This document shows, in pieces, positions 61,519 through 64,000 of a DNA stretch of 64,000 nucleotides. The position numbers were made by a program, and so were the translations under genes. Origin of the DNA: Blastomussa wellsi (lineage: Eukaryota > Cnidaria > Anthozoa > Scleractinia > Plerogyridae); NCBI GenBank assembly GCA_947652115.1, contig OX393563.1, positions 29,809,205 through 29,873,204 of the forward strand. Reading direction: 5' to 3'. Position 1 is the stretch's first letter. The number at the start of each line of letters is the position of its first letter. A model generated the notes under the pieces. That model was not told the DNA's origin and ran no database searches. It was given only the letters and a program-made list of their open reading frames with translations.

Positions 61519-63158
61519 CAAGCCAAAGAAGTTAACTTCATTTCAAGGAGATACATGTTCATACTTACGCAAGCTTCCCTAGCATTCTCTATGTCAACTA
61601 ATTGCTGATGTGCAGAATCTGGTAGCATAGTTGTTTGAGAGCTTTGCGACTCCGTTGAAGTTCTATAAGCACTGCTACTTTGTTCGCTTATTTCAGGTAA
61701 TCCTCCAGGTACATGAACAGTTCCATTCCGATCAGGGACAATTTGTACAAGTGGAAACATTGAGTCTCCATTTACCAAACTAGCATTTCTTGAAGAGTTG
61801 TTCCCAACCGTTTTATCGTACGAGTCTCTTCGCAAGTGGTCATTTATTGAAGTAAAGTTATTTGTTGCTTGAGATGAGTCATTAACGTGATTATGAAATG
61901 ATGACGAAGAAGCCAAGTCTGTTCTATCATCGCATGTGGCCTGCACATTCACTGAACTGTTTGTAACGGACAAATGAATTTGCCTGTGGTTATCATCCAC
62001 AGAAGCATTTTTATTTAAATCTTGATTCCCACGCATGGAATCTGAGTCTCTTTCCATACCAACTTTGACTTTCAGACATCGGAGTCTCTTCAGCTTGTTA
62101 ATTTTCACTGCAATAGAAGCTGTCAGAACAGAACAGAATGACTGAGTAAAAAAGAATTAACTGTTGCCTCCCTTAAATGGAAGACATAAGGCAACATCAG
62201 CATATGCACAAGAACAACGGACAGTGTCGGTTCTTCTTGTGCTTATGTCAAGTTATGCTTATGCCGCGGTGATTCCTAATGAGTACAACATAATAAAAAC
62301 AAGTGCGATTGTTCTTCTAATATACTTGTACTTGTTCTTCTTAATTAAAGTGCATATGACATGAAAATTTTTTCTCTTGATTCTTGTAGTTGGATATCTA
62401 TAGAAAACAACTCAAAGCCTTAAAAGTGCTGGAAAAATCTAAAAAGCATTTTTTTGCTTTCAAAATACGTGCAAGTTGCTTTCAAATTTGTCCCGGTCAT
62501 CGTGCGGCCAAAATCGCACGTGATATCGGAACATGACGTTACATTGTGCACCTCAATGCAACTTACAGAAGAGTCCGACTCAAAGGAATCATTAGAATCA
62601 CTGGACATCTTTGCCTTTCATTGCACTATCTGTCCACTACGAAGTACTGTAGAATCCTCTTAGCGACAACAGACCTCCGCGGCAAAGGTGCAATGTGATG
62701 TCACGAATATCTTTGCCGTCGATAAACTAGGTCCCAGTCTCTGGGACAAATTTAAAGGGAAATTGCGCGTATTTATGCTTTTTAGATTTTTCTAGCACTA
62801 AAGCTTCGAAACATTTTCTTTAGATGTCCAACTACAAGAATCAAGAGAAAAAAATTTCGTGTCATATGCACTTTAAAGTTATGTCGCTATGCGTATGCTT
62901 ATGCGCCAGTGAAAACCAGCCTTTAAGGGTCGCAAAAGCTTGAGCCATGCACACCTTGATCTCCTTCAAGTATCCATCTACCTTTGTATGAGAAGTGCAG
63001 CCCCTTCCCCTCCCCCCAGGATGGAATGAGTTGAAATAAAGTGACTCACCCTCTCCCAGAGGATCCATAGTATGAATGACAAGTTGGAGTGCTCCGTGGC
63101 GGAAATAAGGAAGACCACTGTTTTGCTTGGATGATGCACAAAGGTTTTCCACTGCTTT
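57624..63158 (-). CDS. K+-dependent Na+/Ca2+ exchanger, C-terminal half
   Basis: A plasma-membrane antiporter of the NCKX1/NCKX2 (SLC24A1/A2) type, exporting Ca2+ and K+ in exchange for Na+. Exons on the minus strand: 63158-63050, 62119-61569, 60260-60135, 59153-59034, 58354-58218, 57870-57624; they join in frame into 429 codons plus stop. Exon order shows the end of the cytosolic loop ([14 protein letters not shown], then [11 protein letters not shown]), a long Ser/Asn-rich loop insertion, the acidic EPIDLSWP junction, helix segment [19 protein letters not shown], then the alpha-2 repeat with [17 protein letters not shown] and [14 protein letters not shown]. The two Asp residues (SIPDL, NMFDV) align with the ion-binding Asp548 and Asp575 of human NCKX2, the second linked to K+ dependence. 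The end ([30 protein letters not shown]) matches NCKX1/2 rather than NCKX3-5. The alpha-1 repeat and N terminus lie beyond the window; partial. Confidence 0.93.
58029..58047. repeat. Poly-G tract (NCKX intron)
   Basis: A run of G bases in the + strand; further G-rich tracts lie near 58434-58450 and 58751-58784. Likely length-variable. Confidence 0.6.
58670..58870 (+). mobile_element. SINE 3' body fragment with G-rich insert
   Basis: It contains ACTCTTATAGTGCCTCTCTC, GAATATAATTGGGTACCAG, TAAGGGGGAGTAGTCTCCC and CTGATGGGCCTCTAGGCTT in the order of the 12198-12502 family, without a tRNA-like head. In an NCKX intron. Confidence 0.6.
59510..59840. repeat. 34-bp minisatellite, about 10 copies
   Basis: Unit close to GGGTGACCTTTGGGGGCTRG followed by GTCCARCATGGGTG; the word TTTGGGGGCT occurs ten times at 34-bp spacing. 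Two unit variants (AACTCGGG and AGCATGGG) are interspersed. It lies in an NCKX intron. The 140-residue open frame on the minus strand here is an artefact of the stop-free repeat, which cycles through three frames every 102 bases. Confidence 0.9.
60497..60690. repeat. Inverted-repeat fragment, CGTTTCTCGAAA
   Basis: CCGTTTCTCGAAACTTTTCGGGCCC at left is partly complementary to GCTTTCTAGAAACGGGCCC at right. Probably a diverged MITE in an NCKX intron. Confidence 0.45.
60700..61000 (+). mobile_element. tRNA-derived SINE, degraded copy
   Basis: Box A-like CAGCCTCGTGGTTAGCACTC and box B-like AGTTCAAGCTTTGG, then GTGTTTTGGGGCAAGACACT and the 3' word GGGCCACTTGGCTCAATGCA. Same family as 12198-12502. 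A stray piece of the body (GGGCAAGACACTTTG) lies at 60389-60403. A degenerate GATAAT-rich microsatellite follows (61013-61100). Confidence 0.65.
61296..61523. repeat. Inverted pair of Penelope-like repeat ends
   Basis: GGTTTTATCAACTGGGTTGA (61301) is repeated in complement at 61437-61458, so two copies of the repeat seen at 13929-14092 face each other. The right copy continues into CACCGACGCAGCACCACAGT as in the intron-13 copy. In the left copy, 61358-61391 is a stem of GCTGAC and GTCAGC around a degenerate hammerhead-like core (minus strand CTGACAA...GAAAT). Confidence 0.55.
62347..62880. mobile_element. MITE with ~110-bp inverted arms (NCKX intron)
   Basis: AAAGTGCATATGACATGAAA, TTTTTTCTCTTGATTCTTGT and AAAAATCTAAAAAGCAT at left are mirrored at right. 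Just outside, 62180-62275 is another hairpin (GCATATGCACAAGAAC against GTTCTTCTTGTGCTTATG), suggesting nested insertions. No coding frame; the small antisense frame 62420-62608 is inside the element. Confidence 0.75.
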
Positions 63159-64000
63159 CTGTTACATTAAATATAATTACAGAAAAATGCAGTTAGAAAA
63201 TATTTTCTACAATCCCTAATGAGAATTTGAAATTGATAATCTTGGATCATGAAAACTCATCTTTATGCCATCATCATTCAATAACCTACAAAATTAATGA
63301 AGGTTTTTAAACATGAACCATTAAACAGATCTGCAAATAATTCATTCCCATGAAAGGACATACAAGGTCTTGCATGCAACACAAAGGAAACAAAGTGTTA
63401 ATTACTTAGTGATCAAAATTAAAGGATGGCCTTGATATATTTCTTTATTTTTCTATAAATTTATTGTAGAAACTTTAACTGACATGGCTGTATATGTGCT
63501 ATAATATTTGTGAACAGTAAGGTAAGGGGTACACCTGGTTATTGGAGACTATTGAAACTTACTGTTCAGTAATAAAGATATTAATTATGCAAAAATTATC
63601 ATGAACCAAATAACTTTAATCTTTTGTCATCTGAATTAAAAAATGTATTCATGACAATGAAAAGTTTGAAAGCTGAAATCCTTAACCAAATTATGATTAG
63701 TCCTCTGAAAGAAGATAAAATCGTGAGGCTGCATCTTACATTGAAAAAGAAAGGTTAATTACTTCAGTCTGCTTCTTATTTGCAGTACTGTTTGCAATTC
63801 TAGCCTGATAATCCGAAGAGGATTACATAAAATTCAACAACAGACTTCTACGCCCTTATAGACAGCATTGATTACAGATATTCTTGGGTATTAATTGGGC
63901 TCTATTCCTGATTTGTAACAAGCACCTTTGCATACCGATTAATCACAGAAAGATCCTATTTCAAATTCTAGTTTAATTGACACGTCTGACCTGGGCAATG
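63159..64000. other. NCKX intron, nothing recognised
   Basis: Upstream (minus-strand sense) of the first NCKX exon in the window. I looked for the alpha-1 repeat exons and found none. The sequence is AT-rich, with no convincing repeat or gene. Confidence 0.45.

Overview
This window is animal nuclear DNA, most likely from a cnidarian and probably a hexacorallian such as a stony coral or relative. The basis is short exons with consensus GT/AG junctions, AT-rich introns, metazoan gene families, and very dense short inverted-repeat elements plus tRNA-derived SINEs. The species call is an inference from overall character and not from a marker gene.

Five protein-coding loci can be supported. From left to right: (1) the last exon of ribosomal protein L17 (+, 1020-1159). 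(2) A very large multi-PDZ scaffold gene (+, 3585-25491); I join 18 exons into one in-frame chain of 3662 codons plus stop, with ten PDZ domains and a 1.6 kb-residue disordered, proline-rich middle. Its last two PDZ domains and its C-terminal end resemble the pro-interleukin-16/PDZD2 family. (3) GOLPH3 (-, 35342-30892, three exons, 286 aa, complete). (4) Homer (+, 40258-52532, nine exons, about 427 aa: EVH1 domain, Ser/Thr linker, C-terminal coiled coil), with an unusual N-terminal extension. (5) The C-terminal half of a K+-dependent Na+/Ca2+ exchanger of the NCKX1/NCKX2 (SLC24A1/A2) type (-, 63158-57624, six exons; the 5' part lies beyond the window).

GOLPH3 and Homer are divergent, with about 4.9 kb between their start codons. 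Homer and NCKX are convergent. The genes are unrelated housekeeping or signalling genes and not an operon. One possible functional link is that the multi-PDZ protein carries three PPxxF sequences, the consensus ligand of the Homer EVH1 domain, and Homer's own N-terminal extension carries a fourth.

Non-coding space is dominated by foldback/MITE-like elements. Among them are a piggyBac-type element with TTAA on both sides, an 811-bp element with CAGGG-type termini and a 6-bp target duplication, two copies of one MITE family in two introns of the PDZ gene, and a MITE filled with AATCGAAC-like words. There are also several copies of one tRNA-derived SINE (one with a 13-bp target-site duplication), a 34-bp minisatellite (10 copies), a ~110-bp repeat family, and a repeat carrying a hammerhead-ribozyme-like core. 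I found no CRISPR, prokaryotic genes, rRNA or convincing stand-alone tRNA gene. I saw no clear novel multi-gene system; the best leads are listed as findings.
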